Source of the DNA: a virus
IMG/VR virus record: IMGVR_UViG_3300029309_000271
Coordinates: 1 to 28,144 of that record
Strand: one strand, 5' to 3'
Length of the DNA stretch: 28,144 nucleotides
This document shows positions 14,226-21,463 of this stretch, one piece after another. A program made the translations under genes and the position numbers. Each line of letters opens with the position of its first letter. Position 1 is the stretch's first letter. The notes beneath the pieces were generated by a model. The model saw nothing but the letters and a program-made list of their open reading frames with translations, was not told the origin of the DNA and ran no database searches.

Positions 14226-14678
14226 TTAACTTTGTCTCTTGCCACCAAAGTGAACTTGAGACTTCCTTTCCTTAGATATTGGCATTGCAGGGTTTGATTC
14301 TTTCATCAAATCTCTGTCAACGGCCTCCATCTGAGTATTTGTTTTATTCCTATAGTAAGCATTTCTTTCTTGAACTACTTCCTCTGGAATCCGTGCTAAT
14401 AAAAGTCCTCCTTGACCAATTACTCCAGCATTTTTGCCTTCATCAATCACGGGATAATCTGCATCTGGATAATCTTCTGCACGCACTAATTCATATCCTT
14501 CTCTTTGCCGTTTATAGATATTCGCTTTATCATCATAATCCATAACACGTTCTCTAATCCACCTATGCTTATAACCCACAGGTGCTTCTGGAGCTTCTAA
14601 TTGATTTGGTGGTCTCCAAGCTTGTTTTCTTGCCTGTTTTTCACGAGTTTCAGTCTCTCTATTAGCTCTATCAACCAT
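14226..14678 (-). CDS. Hypothetical head-module protein (150 aa)
   Basis: The chosen ATG at 14678 follows AAGGAG by about 6 nt and lies immediately after the scaffold stop; an upstream ATG at 14702 lacks this. The protein is charged and helical: RANRETETREKQARKQAWRPP, then YKHRWIRERVMDYDDKANI, GGLLLARIPEEVVQERNAYYRNKTNTQMEAVD, and an Arg-rich tail. Similar proteins sit between scaffold and capsid genes in marine phages. It may assist head assembly or be a minor virion protein; there is no direct evidence for either. Confidence 0.6.
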   Translation of the reverse strand: MVDRANRETETREKQARKQAWRPPNQLEAPEAPVGYKHRWIRERVMDYDDKANIYKRQREGYELVRAEDYPDADYPVIDEGKNAGVIGQGGLLLARIPEEVVQERNAYYRNKTNTQMEAVDRDLMKESNPAMPISKERKSQVHFGGKRQS

Positions 14679-14679
14679 C

Positions 14680-15603
14680 TTAGGCTCCTTTCCTGGAATC
14701 AATTTTAGCTACCTCTCTAGCATATTGCTCTAAAGGTATTCTCATTTTTTTAGCAAACGCAACTTGTCCAGGGGTTAGTTCTATTTGCTTTTTCCGCCCA
14801 CTATTAGAAACGGCTTTGCCGTTAACAGGTGCAACAGTTTGGGCGACTTTTCTGTCACTCTGAAATTTTTGTGGAAACTCTTTTCTCATACGTTTATCAA
14901 TTTCTATGTAATACTCATCTGTAGATGGGTCTATTCCATCTTCAGCAACAACTTGTTCATGTATGGCTTGAGCACCTCTTGTCATAACCATGTCTTTGCC
15001 AAACCATGAATTTTTATCTAGCCAACCTTGTAACTTAGGATCTAACTCTTGTTTTTGCGGGGTCTGCCTCTTTGGGGTTTCAGATTGTCCCTCATCTTTT
15101 TTAGTTCCTTCAGTTTCGGTTCTAAGTTTTTGTATTCTGAGTCTTTCGTTCTCAATAGCGAGTTTAGCCATGAGGTCACTTGCCTCAGACATTTTTTCAG
15201 CATCTCCAGCATCAAAAGCCTCCTTATAAAGTTTTTTTGCCTGTGCAGTTTGTGCTTCTATTCTATTTCCAAATTCAGAAGTATACCCAGTATTTAACTG
15301 TGTAAGTTGTTTCTGTAATTCTTCATTTCTTTTCTTTTGCTCTTCTGCGTATTTGAAAGCAGCATCAGCTTCTTCCAAAGCTTGTTTTCTTTTTGCTGTT
15401 AATTGATTAATACGTTTTTGAACATTTTCAGAATAGTTTTCTAATTCTTCTTCTGGTTGTTCAGAACGAACTTCTGTTCGCTCTTCTTCTTTTGCTTCAA
15501 CTTTTGGAGCTTCTTCTTTTTTTTCAGAAGACTCTTCTATATCAACAAGTACGTTTTCTTCTTGAGCTTCTTGCTCTACAATTTTTTCTTGTGCTTCATT
15601 CAT
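14680..15603 (-). CDS. Scaffold-like head assembly protein
   Basis: The start is set at ATG 15603 because GGAGG lies 5 nt before it; the upstream GTG at 15615 is part of that ribosome site. The 307-residue protein is highly charged and Glu/Lys-rich: an acidic N-terminus, a long coiled coil (about 60-170, with ENVQKRINQLTAKRKQALEE), KRQTPQKQ, then a C-terminal helical end with LTPGQVAFAKKMRIPLEQYAREV. Acidic coiled-coil proteins directly upstream of capsid genes act as scaffolds that are expelled on maturation. The GroES-like gene abuts it. Confidence 0.75.
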   Translation of the reverse strand: MNEAQEKIVEQEAQEENVLVDIEESSEKKEEAPKVEAKEEERTEVRSEQPEEELENYSENVQKRINQLTAKRKQALEEADAAFKYAEEQKKRNEELQKQLTQLNTGYTSEFGNRIEAQTAQAKKLYKEAFDAGDAEKMSEASDLMAKLAIENERLRIQKLRTETEGTKKDEGQSETPKRQTPQKQELDPKLQGWLDKNSWFGKDMVMTRGAQAIHEQVVAEDGIDPSTDEYYIEIDKRMRKEFPQKFQSDRKVAQTVAPVNGKAVSNSGRKKQIELTPGQVAFAKKMRIPLEQYAREVAKIDSRKGA

Positions 15604-15614
15604 CATTACCTCCA

Positions 15615-16091
15615 CTATACATAAGAAATATCTGTTGGATCAAGTATTTTCGCTATAATATTATCATCATTTATGAGCCTTAACTCAAGACCCTCCACTT
15701 TGAACCTATTTCCAGCATATCTTCCCATTAATACCCATTCTTTCTCAGAACAATATGCTCCTGTTGGGAATTTATCTGCATCTTTATAAGCATCTGGACC
15801 CATTTTTACGACATACGCAACAACTGTTGCAAATGATTCTCTATCTCTTGTTGCGTCTGGTATGTATATACCACCTTTAGTTTTTTCTTTTGGATAATAT
15901 GGTATAACTAAAATTCTATAACCAGTCGGTTTAGGCAATCTATCAATAATAGAGGAATCTATTTTTGACGGATCATCTTCATTTTTGTTAGGTTCTTCAG
16001 ATTTTCCAAAACTTTTACCAATAGCTGGTGGTACTGGATTGATTTGTTTTTTTGCCAGTAATCTGTCTGGCACATAGAGCTTTTTACTCAT
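15615..16091 (-). CDS. GroES-like co-chaperonin (Cpn10 fold)
   Basis: This 158-residue protein has an extra polar N-terminal 45 residues, then the Cpn10 core. LPKPTGYRILVIPYYPKEKTKGGIYIPDAT (residues 52-81) contains the GGI-Y-I mobile-loop equivalent that docks on GroEL, followed by ATVVAYVVKMGPDAYKD, a KFP-x-GAYC ... WVLMGRYAGNRF strand set, and DNIIAKILDP. Phage co-chaperonins of this size bind host GroEL to help fold capsid proteins (T4 gp31 is the model). It lies next to the scaffold gene, in the head-assembly cluster, which fits. The upstream gene overlaps by 8 nt. Confidence 0.8.
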   Translation of the reverse strand: MSKKLYVPDRLLAKKQINPVPPAIGKSFGKSEEPNKNEDDPSKIDSSIIDRLPKPTGYRILVIPYYPKEKTKGGIYIPDATRDRESFATVVAYVVKMGPDAYKDADKFPTGAYCSEKEWVLMGRYAGNRFKVEGLELRLINDDNIIAKILDPTDISYV

Positions 16092-16275
16092 CGTCTATTC
16101 CTTTCATCGAGGTTCTTATTTCTTCCTCACACCAAGTCAGTCCTCGTATTTGACCTGTTATGAACCGATAATCTTCCATAGAAGTTATCGAACCATCTGC
16201 CAAAGATTGAGATAACTCATCTCTTCTTTGACGAATGTTCTTTAATAAAATTTGTGCTACCTTTACGCCATCCAT
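16084..16275 (-). CDS. Short helical protein of unknown function (63 aa)
   Basis: This 63-residue protein appears to be helical throughout, with a heptad-like pattern (VAQILLKNIRQRRDELSQSLADGS, then DYRFITGQIRGLTWCEEEIR), a common short protein in marine-phage head regions. It overlaps the GroES-like gene by 8 nt and follows the YcgN-like gene by 3 nt, so it lies in one translational cluster. It might form a small coiled coil; I cannot name its role. No membrane segment is visible. Confidence 0.6.
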   Translation of the reverse strand: MDGVKVAQILLKNIRQRRDELSQSLADGSITSMEDYRFITGQIRGLTWCEEEIRTSMKGIDDE

Positions 16276-16278
16276 AAT

Positions 16279-16710
16279 TTATTTCCAATGTGTTATATAA
16301 TTATGCAAGTCTTTTTCTTTAACAAACTTTTCACTTATGACTTGATTACTAACACACATTTTTTCCTTTGTCATTTTCTTAAAATTACCTGTTTTTAAAT
16401 AATGCCATTTTGGCAAATCTTTGTTTTGATATATTAACTTGTATGCACAAGTGTCTGGCATCCAATTTAACGCATCTAAATTTTGATAAGTCAAAACAAC
16501 ACATTCTTTAACTTCTTTCTTACGATTCTTATAATCCGAACATTTTGCTGTTTTAGTGCATAACAGTTTGCATGAAACATTTGTAAAATACAAAGTGTCT
16601 TCATCTTCTAGTTTAATCAAACAACATTTACCACATCTGTCACACAACGCCTCCCACTCTTCTTTTGAAAATTTTTTAAGGTCTTTTTTCCAAAAATTAT
16701 TTTTTAACAT
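16279..16710 (-). CDS. YcgN-family cysteine-cluster protein (UPF0260-like)
   Basis: This 143-residue protein is close to the full length of bacterial YcgN. It carries the N-terminal motif FWKKDLKKFSKEEWEALC and the CxxCxxCC cluster (C23, C26, C29, C30) typical of the putative zinc/iron-chelating family (PF03692), followed by KLEDEDTLYFTNVSC, further Cys at 47, 51, 57, 70 and 88, the landmark LNWMPDTCAYKLI, and DLPKWHYLKTG. The bacterial function is unknown. Having it complete on a phage is unusual. It overlaps an upstream zinc-ribbon gene by 14 nt. It may modify host metal or redox state. Confidence 0.8.
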   Translation of the reverse strand: MLKNNFWKKDLKKFSKEEWEALCDRCGKCCLIKLEDEDTLYFTNVSCKLLCTKTAKCSDYKNRKKEVKECVVLTYQNLDALNWMPDTCAYKLIYQNKDLPKWHYLKTGNFKKMTKEKMCVSNQVISEKFVKEKDLHNYITHWK

Positions 16711-16825
16711 TGTCTTTGTCAGATATATCTTTATGTTCTATGACTGTTAAGCACATAGGGCATTGGTAGAGGTCTTTCAATTCAATTTGTTTTAATACGA
16801 TTTTGCATCGTTCACAAATAATCAT
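16697..16825 (-). CDS. Tiny zinc-ribbon-like protein (42 aa)
   Basis: Hand translation from ATG 16825 gives 42 residues, with two CxxC knuckles (C4/C7 in MIICERC, C22/C25 in QCPMC), a possible zinc ribbon. The start overlaps the holin stop (ATGA), and the end overlaps the YcgN-like start by 14 nt. The tail is Asp/Lys-rich. The spacing supports translational coupling. The function is unknown; it could partner with the neighbouring Cys-cluster protein. No membrane segment is visible. Confidence 0.68.
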   Translation of the reverse strand: MIICERCKIVLKQIELKDLYQCPMCLTVIEHKDISDKDNVKK

Positions 16826-17229
16826 TTTTTCATGTTCTCTCTAGCCACACCCTTTGACTTTTCATAGGATCTCATTCCTCCCAATCCTAATAATGAAAGG
16901 GTCAACGTCATTAATTCACCTGTCTTTAAACTAGGCAAAGTTATGTCTGGCATCCATATCGCTGTTGCCCATTCAGCAATCGGCATGATAAAAAATTGCG
17001 TTAGTAAGCCGAGAGCACAGATCCACATTATGGCTGGGCGTGCTCCTGCAACAAATATTGAAGGATGCTTCGCCTGTTCGGCATTAGCTGCGATTTGACC
17101 TTTCGCCAGCTCCTGGGCATGACGAGAGGCAAGCGTAGCCAAGTCATGACTGAGTCTTGCTTGTTGATCTTTGTCTTTAATAAATTTTCCTACCAGACTT
17201 GTAACTGGTCCTATAAGTGCTTGTAACAT
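16822..17229 (-). CDS. Holin of 3 TMs (GTA holin family)
   Basis: This 135-residue protein opens with a charged amphipathic stretch (about 1-55), then the family landmark FVAGARPAIMWICALGLL starts the first membrane helix (66-84), followed by a short second hydrophobic stretch (86-93). LKTGELMTLTLSLLGLGGMRSYEKSKGV gives the third helix (104-119) with the conserved GLGGMRSYEK end. This is PF11351-like, a holin of gene-transfer agents and many phages. It would form inner-membrane lesions for lysis. No endolysin gene is seen nearby, so lysis enzymes may lie elsewhere. Confidence 0.82.
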   Translation of the reverse strand: MLQALIGPVTSLVGKFIKDKDQQARLSHDLATLASRHAQELAKGQIAANAEQAKHPSIFVAGARPAIMWICALGLLTQFFIMPIAEWATAIWMPDITLPSLKTGELMTLTLSLLGLGGMRSYEKSKGVARENMKK

Positions 17230-17238
17230 AGCTACCTC

Positions 17239-17436
17239 CTAATACACTTTGGTTCTTTTAACATCTACATATGGCACAAGTTTACACATACATTTGTAAG
17301 ATTCAACCTTTTCTGGAATTGTGATTCTTTGTTCAGATAGTTTTTCTGCATAAAACAAACAATCATTAATACTTTTAAAGTGCACAGCTCCGTTTAAATT
17401 AGCGTTGAGGTAACACATCAACATAAATGTTGTCAT
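17239..17436 (-). CDS. Small Cys-containing protein (65 aa)
   Basis: This 65-residue protein starts MTTFMLMCYLNANLN and has NDCLFYAEKL and YKCMCKLVPYVD, with four Cys in total. It matches a short protein family common in marine phages. The N-terminus is hydrophobic and could be a signal or short membrane anchor, but it lacks a positively charged start. The ATGA overlap with the upstream gene indicates coupling. The function is unknown. Confidence 0.6.
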   Translation of the reverse strand: MTTFMLMCYLNANLNGAVHFKSINDCLFYAEKLSEQRITIPEKVESYKCMCKLVPYVDVKRTKVY

Positions 17437-17717
17437 GCTTTTCTTGTTTTTTTCAACGCTTCCTTCGCTCTTTTTGCAATACTTACAACTTCATTTTTTT
17501 TCATCACTTTTGCCCTTTGTTCCATGACAGTAAGGATTTGAATTTTTCGAGCATAAGGTTTATTAATTCTTTTAACTTTTCTAACTGTTGCACGAGCATC
17601 AGCAGGAGTTGCAAATTTAATCCTAACAGTATCTTTTGGATTTTCATCAGTATAGAGTCTTCTGCCTGAACCTTTAGGTTTTTTTCCTGTGCCAACTTTT
17701 GGATCTTTTTTCGGCAT
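17433..17717 (-). CDS. Small basic phage protein, GTGKKPKGSGRRLYTDENP type
   Basis: This 94-residue, strongly basic protein begins MPKKDPKVGTGKKPKGSGRR and continues LYTDENPKDTVRIKFATPADARATVRKVKRINKPYARKIQILTVMEQRAKVM, a pattern I recall from cyanophage and marine-phage proteins. The segment RIKFATPADARATVRKV looks like a compact helical domain and the rest is Lys-rich. No strong ribosome site is visible before the ATG, so it may depend on coupling to the 42-residue gene just upstream. The function is unknown. Confidence 0.68.
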   Translation of the reverse strand: MPKKDPKVGTGKKPKGSGRRLYTDENPKDTVRIKFATPADARATVRKVKRINKPYARKIQILTVMEQRAKVMKKNEVVSIAKRAKEALKKTRKA

Positions 17718-17724
17718 GAGGTTA

Positions 17725-17853
17725 TCACGTTCTTTTTTTATTACTCATAACGCTTTTTAAAGATTTAGCTTGTTTTTTATGTAAAGCACTTGCTTTTTTC
17801 AAACCTTTTATAACTTTTTTGATTTTATTTTTTTTCTTTGGTGCTATTGCCAT
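17725..17853 (-). CDS. Tiny Lys-rich protein (42 aa)
   Basis: Hand translation from ATG 17853 gives 42 residues: MAIAPKKKNKIKKVIKGLKK, then ASALHKKQAKSLKSVMSNKKRT. AAAGGAG lies about 7 nt upstream, a strong ribosome site. The pattern KKVIKGLKKASALHKKQAK recurs in short marine-phage proteins. It overlaps the end of the 77-residue membrane gene by 29 nt and ends 7 nt before the next start. It is an amphipathic basic helix, either membrane-active or nucleic-acid-binding; which one is not determined. Confidence 0.72.
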   Translation of the reverse strand: MAIAPKKKNKIKKVIKGLKKASALHKKQAKSLKSVMSNKKRT

Positions 17854-18058
17854 AATTTTCTCCTTTATGTTCGTGACCCATCCAAATACCAAATACACCA
17901 GTCATTACACCCATAACGACTGATACAAACGCAGATTGACTAGCAGTTGGGGAATCGAGTTGCATAAACCATTCTGCACATCTCCAACTCATAGCTGTAG
18001 ATATTAACATCATAAATCTTGGAAGTATCTTCCATTTTAAAAAAGTTTCTACACTCAT
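17825..18058 (-). CDS. Small two-helix membrane protein (holin-like)
   Basis: This 77-residue protein has two likely membrane helices: residues about 12-30 (PRFMMLISTAMSWRCAEWF) and about 42-60 (SAFVSVVMGVMTGVFGIWMG), linked by a polar loop. A basic/polar tail follows. Size and topology fit a class II-type holin or another small membrane protein, and the sequence resembles short marine-phage proteins of unknown role. It overlaps the 66-residue membrane gene by 4 nt (ATGA). The lysis role is inference. Confidence 0.6.
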   Translation of the reverse strand: MSVETFLKWKILPRFMMLISTAMSWRCAEWFMQLDSPTASQSAFVSVVMGVMTGVFGIWMGHEHKGENYGNSTKEKK

Positions 18059-18255
18059 TTTAATAAAATTTCATTTAAACCAAAACCCTCTAACAAGATT
18101 AACGTAAAAAATAATAAAAGAACACCCCCAGCAATAAGTTTTCCACTAAAATTAGTTGATCCTATTTTAATAGCAACAAACTCATTACCTAATATCCTTA
18201 ATGATAACTCAAAACTGTTTTCATCAATTTTTAGTTTCAAAGGCTTTTCATTCAT
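18055..18255 (-). CDS. Small single-pass membrane protein (66 aa)
   Basis: This 66-residue protein has a polar N-terminus (residues 1-38) and one membrane helix at about 40-58 (LIAGGVLLLFFTLILLEGF), with a short C-terminal tail. It overlaps the genes on both sides by 4 nt (ATGA), so it is part of a coupled three-gene membrane cluster with the 161- and 77-residue proteins. A spanin- or holin-accessory role is possible but unsupported by motif. Confidence 0.55.
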   Translation of the reverse strand: MNEKPLKLKIDENSFELSLRILGNEFVAIKIGSTNFSGKLIAGGVLLLFFTLILLEGFGLNEILLK

Positions 18256-18737
18256 CCTCTTTTCTCCTTATATAACCATGCAAGAAAAATAATAAAACCT
18301 ACGACTGAACAAAACAGAAGAAACCAACCAACACCTTCCCAAATTTTTCTAACAAATTCTTGCCTTTCGTAAATCTCTTCTTTTCTTCTTTTTCTAATTT
18401 CAGCTTCCATAGCCAAAATTTCGTTCCAAGAATTAGCTCCGTAGTGAAAATTTAAAAATGATTTAAGTTCTTGTCTTTGTGCCTCAAATTTTTTTTTTGC
18501 TGTGAATGCTTCAATTGCACTAGCTTCTATTTCTTTACCTTTAAATAATTTTCTAAGTGGTGAAGCATTCTTTGCAGATTTCTCAGTATTTTCAACATCT
18601 GAAACTGCCCCCATCCAGCGTGACAGGTCTTTGCTCATGGTTTCTATTTCACGGCCTGCTGCGAATCCTTTTTTGATTGCGTTAAATGCCGTATTAGCGG
18701 CTGTAATTGCTATGCCAATTGAGGCTGGATCAAGCAT
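18252..18737 (-). CDS. Coiled-coil protein with C-terminal membrane anchor
   Basis: This 161-residue protein has an N-terminal AASIG-like helical stretch (LDPASIGIAITAANTAFNAIKKGFAAGRE), then a charged helix (IETMSKDLSRWMGAVSDVENTE), a middle ELKSFLNFHYGANSWNEILAMEAEIRKRR, and a single membrane segment at about 136-156 (VGWFLLFCSVVGFIIFLAWLY). I recall homologous proteins in cyanophages and marine phages, without known function. A tail-anchored helical protein placed before the small membrane proteins suggests a role at the host membrane. Confidence 0.68.
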   Translation of the reverse strand: MLDPASIGIAITAANTAFNAIKKGFAAGREIETMSKDLSRWMGAVSDVENTEKSAKNASPLRKLFKGKEIEASAIEAFTAKKKFEAQRQELKSFLNFHYGANSWNEILAMEAEIRKRRKEEIYERQEFVRKIWEGVGWFLLFCSVVGFIIFLAWLYKEKRG

Positions 18738-18976
18738 TAAAATATACCTTTAAATTTTTGAGGTTTTGCTATCTCAGAAAACTTTTTTATGATACCACCA
18801 TCACGTTTTTTTACGGGCTTTTTTAGCTTTCTTTTTCGGCTTGTTGATTTCGGCTTTGATTTCCCCGCCGTTGACAAGGCTATTGCTATCGCTTGCCTCT
18901 GTGGGTACTTCTCTGACCTCAACTTCCTTATATTCTGACTGATTGTTTTTTGGCTCTTGCCTTTCTTCAATGGCAT
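18737..18976 (-). CDS. Basic phage protein, QAIAIAL motif (DUF6496-like)
   Basis: This 79-residue protein begins [20 protein letters not shown] and continues [21 protein letters not shown]. The [10 protein letters not shown] stretch is the familiar landmark of small phage and bacterial proteins related by recall to DUF6496. A Lys/Arg tail, then [22 protein letters not shown], echoes the Gly-Gly/Lys tails of other proteins here. AAAGGAG lies about 6 nt upstream of the ATG, so the start is well supported. Its first 176 nt overlap an 85-codon frame. Confidence 0.72.
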   Translation of the reverse strand: MPLKKGKSQKTISQNIRKLRSEKYPQRQAIAIALSTAGKSKPKSTSRKRKLKKPVKKRDGGIIKKFSEIAKPQKFKGIF

Positions 18977-19058
18977 GACCTTGCTCCTTTGCTAATCTTC
19001 TATGCCTTTTTTTGTCTTTTTCAACTTGCCATATCTTTTCTCTTATAGAACTAACCAT
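18801..19058 (-). CDS. Charged small protein, overlapping the QAIAIAL gene
   Basis: This 85-residue protein starts at ATG 19058 with AAAGGA about 7 nt before it, right after the portal stop. It begins [20 protein letters not shown] and is charged, with an acidic middle and a Lys-rich tail. The last 176 nt are shared out of frame with the QAIAIAL gene, so the C-terminal part may be an artefact of overlap, or the two genes are truly dual-coded. The N-terminal 27 residues have their own ribosome site. The function is unknown. Confidence 0.55.
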   Translation of the reverse strand: MVSSIREKIWQVEKDKKRHRRLAKEQGHAIEERQEPKNNQSEYKEVEVREVPTEASDSNSLVNGGEIKAEINKPKKKAKKARKKT

Positions 19059-19061
19059 AAT

Positions 19062-21461
19062 TTATCCTTTCATTGCTCTCATAGCAGCTACATCACGAGT
19101 TGTCTGATCTCTTTGTGACGCTATCTCTTCTTGTTGATCTAACCTTTGTTGATCAAGTAAAACATCATTTCTTTCTTTTTCCTTATCAAATGTTTGTTTT
19201 TGATCAAACTGGTCTTGTTTCTGTGCAATCTCTTGACCTCTTAACGCTAACTCTTGTTTTCTAATTGTTACAAGCGGGTCTTCACTTGGTGGTGGTGTTA
19301 ACGCTTGTGCATATTGCTCTTGTATTTCTGCTGCTAATTCAGCACTTCTTGAAGCCACTTGTGTAGCCATTTGTTGCATTGCATTAGGGTCTTGTTGCAT
19401 CATTGCTTGTTGCTCTGGTGGAACAGCAGCCATGACTTCTTGTTGTGCTTGTAGTTCAGACATCATTGCTATGTGTTCTGATATGTGTCCTTGTAATGTC
19501 ATAAGTATTGCAGCATTAGCTTGTGCAACGGGTGTACTAATCATAGCTAAATGAGCTGTAATATGTGCTTGATGATTTTGTTCTGGAAAAGCTTGAAGAC
19601 TACCACCCTTTAATGCCTCTTGATTTTCTTTCGCTGGATTCATGGGCATTGGCTGTGGGGGAGGTTGCAACACAGCCTCTATGTTCGTAACCCCTAACGC
19701 TTCATACATTTTTCTATAGGCTTGGTACATTCCATTTGGCCCATGAATATCTGGATTGCTTTGTGCTAATTGTAACTGTGTTTGTGCCAAAGCAATACGT
19801 TGTGACATTGAAAATATATTTGGATCTGAAACAGGAAGTATATCAATTCTGTCATCAAAATCTGTTTGTTTAATCTCTGGTGGTGCTCCTGGTACTTGAT
19901 AAGGGTACATAGGGACATCCATAGCAAATAAACGTGCAAGTAACTTAAACTCTATCTTTTGTGAGTAGTGTAAGCGTTTATGAATTGCAGACATTACCTT
20001 TGTGCCACGTTCCATAATAGCCATAGTTGTACCAACTGGTGCGTTGCCTTGCATCTCGCCAACTTTCATGTCAGCCATTGATGCAAAGCGTCTACCAGAG
20101 TCGATAAGCGTTCCAAGTAGTGAATACAAGGTTTGAGATGGCTCCTTAAATGGCAACGGCATAATTGCTTGACGCAAATCCATGCCAACCATATCTACAT
20201 CTCTGAACTCGCCAGGATTTAGCGGAGTTTCGTCATCTCTAATCCTTGCACCTCTTGCTTTAAATCCTGCAGGTAAGTTTGATAAAGTACCTGCGTCAAT
20301 TAGTTGTCTAAGTATTGATGTTGATGCTCTTGATAAGCCACCTATCATATGAGTAAGACCAAAGCCATAAAACCCAAGACCAGGTAGGAACTTATAATGA
20401 ATAAAATAAGGGATCTTCCTACGGAACGGATCACCTTCATTGAAATTACGCTTGATCGATAAGACTTCACCAGATTTCTCCACTATGGTTACGACATAGG
20501 GCATTTTTAAACCAGTGGGTTCCCCGTCTTGTCCAACGTCTTCAAACCCAACTAAATCTAAATCTGTGTGAATTTCATATAAAGTAATCTCTTCATTATC
20601 GCTTGTACTTTTTCCTACACCCTGTATGTCGTCAATTGTTTCTTTAACCTCATCATAGTTCGTACCTCCGCTATCTGATGAGGGTAAATCTATATCTTTA
20701 TAAAACCCTTGTAGTTGTAACTTCCTAACTTCATTTTTGCCCATACGGACAACATGAGTTATGCGTGTAGATGTTCTTAAATCTGTTGCATTGTAAGGAA
20801 CAATTAAATCCTCTGCATGAACAAACTTAGATACAGCTCTTTGCATAGAAGGGTCAAAATAAACTTTTTTAAATGCTGAACCTACAATCGGAAGATAAAA
20901 TAACATTTGATCTAACTCAGGATCATATTCTTCCATCTCATAAGTTATTTGATAATTCATATAATTTTTAACACGCTCTGCTTGTGCTAAAAGTTCTGGA
21001 CTTTCTGCACCAACAATATGTGTTCTAACAGGTCCACTTGCTGGTAACATCTCTCTGTACGCTTGTGCTTGAAACTGTGTAACGCTTTCTGCTAGTAATG
21101 GATGAACAACGCCAGATGCACCCTCAAAAGGCTCCGCTCTGTCTTCATAGTTCATGCCTAGTAATTCTAAACCACCTTTATACTGTTCTTCCCAATCTTT
21201 TCTTGATGAAATGTCATCATCAATTGCACCAACTAAATCACTTGAAACAACTCCTAAGTCAGATTCATCAATAAATTCTGCTAGATTTGCGTCAAATGGC
21301 ACTGGTGTTGTCATTTGCATTTCTTGTTGAATTTCACCAATAATGGCAGATCCATCATCAAGTTCAGTCACTCCCGGAGTAATTTCTGCTTCAGGTAAAG
21401 GAACTTGTATTCCTTGTGGTTGTTCGGGGTTCTCTACCCCATTTACTTTTTCAATTGCCAT
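19062..21461 (-). CDS. Portal protein
   Basis: This 799-residue protein would form the 12-fold portal ring for DNA entry and exit and the neck connection. Landmarks are an acidic N-terminus, KDWEEQYKGGLELLGMNYED, EGASGVVHPLLAESVTQFQAQAYREMLPASGPVRTHIVG (about 125-165), KNYMNYQITYEMEEYDPELDQMLFYLPIVGSAFKKVYFDP, PYFIHYKFLPGLGFYGFGLTHMIGG, and NAPVGTTMAIMERGTKVMSAIHKRLHYSQ. The C-terminal 250 residues are Gln/Ala-rich and low in complexity. The length is usual for large marine podovirus-like portals. It lies downstream of the terminase and small proteins. Confidence 0.85.
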   Translation of the reverse strand: MAIEKVNGVENPEQPQGIQVPLPEAEITPGVTELDDGSAIIGEIQQEMQMTTPVPFDANLAEFIDESDLGVVSSDLVGAIDDDISSRKDWEEQYKGGLELLGMNYEDRAEPFEGASGVVHPLLAESVTQFQAQAYREMLPASGPVRTHIVGAESPELLAQAERVKNYMNYQITYEMEEYDPELDQMLFYLPIVGSAFKKVYFDPSMQRAVSKFVHAEDLIVPYNATDLRTSTRITHVVRMGKNEVRKLQLQGFYKDIDLPSSDSGGTNYDEVKETIDDIQGVGKSTSDNEEITLYEIHTDLDLVGFEDVGQDGEPTGLKMPYVVTIVEKSGEVLSIKRNFNEGDPFRRKIPYFIHYKFLPGLGFYGFGLTHMIGGLSRASTSILRQLIDAGTLSNLPAGFKARGARIRDDETPLNPGEFRDVDMVGMDLRQAIMPLPFKEPSQTLYSLLGTLIDSGRRFASMADMKVGEMQGNAPVGTTMAIMERGTKVMSAIHKRLHYSQKIEFKLLARLFAMDVPMYPYQVPGAPPEIKQTDFDDRIDILPVSDPNIFSMSQRIALAQTQLQLAQSNPDIHGPNGMYQAYRKMYEALGVTNIEAVLQPPPQPMPMNPAKENQEALKGGSLQAFPEQNHQAHITAHLAMISTPVAQANAAILMTLQGHISEHIAMMSELQAQQEVMAAVPPEQQAMMQQDPNAMQQMATQVASRSAELAAEIQEQYAQALTPPPSEDPLVTIRKQELALRGQEIAQKQDQFDQKQTFDKEKERNDVLLDQQRLDQQEEIASQRDQTTRDVAAMRAMKG

Positions 21462-21463
21462 AA

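Noticed and set aside
17504-17728. 74-codon minus-strand frame overlapping the GTGKKPKG gene
   Set aside because: The 94-residue frame has a recognised family pattern; this frame covers the same DNA with a Leu/Lys-rich product and no known motif.
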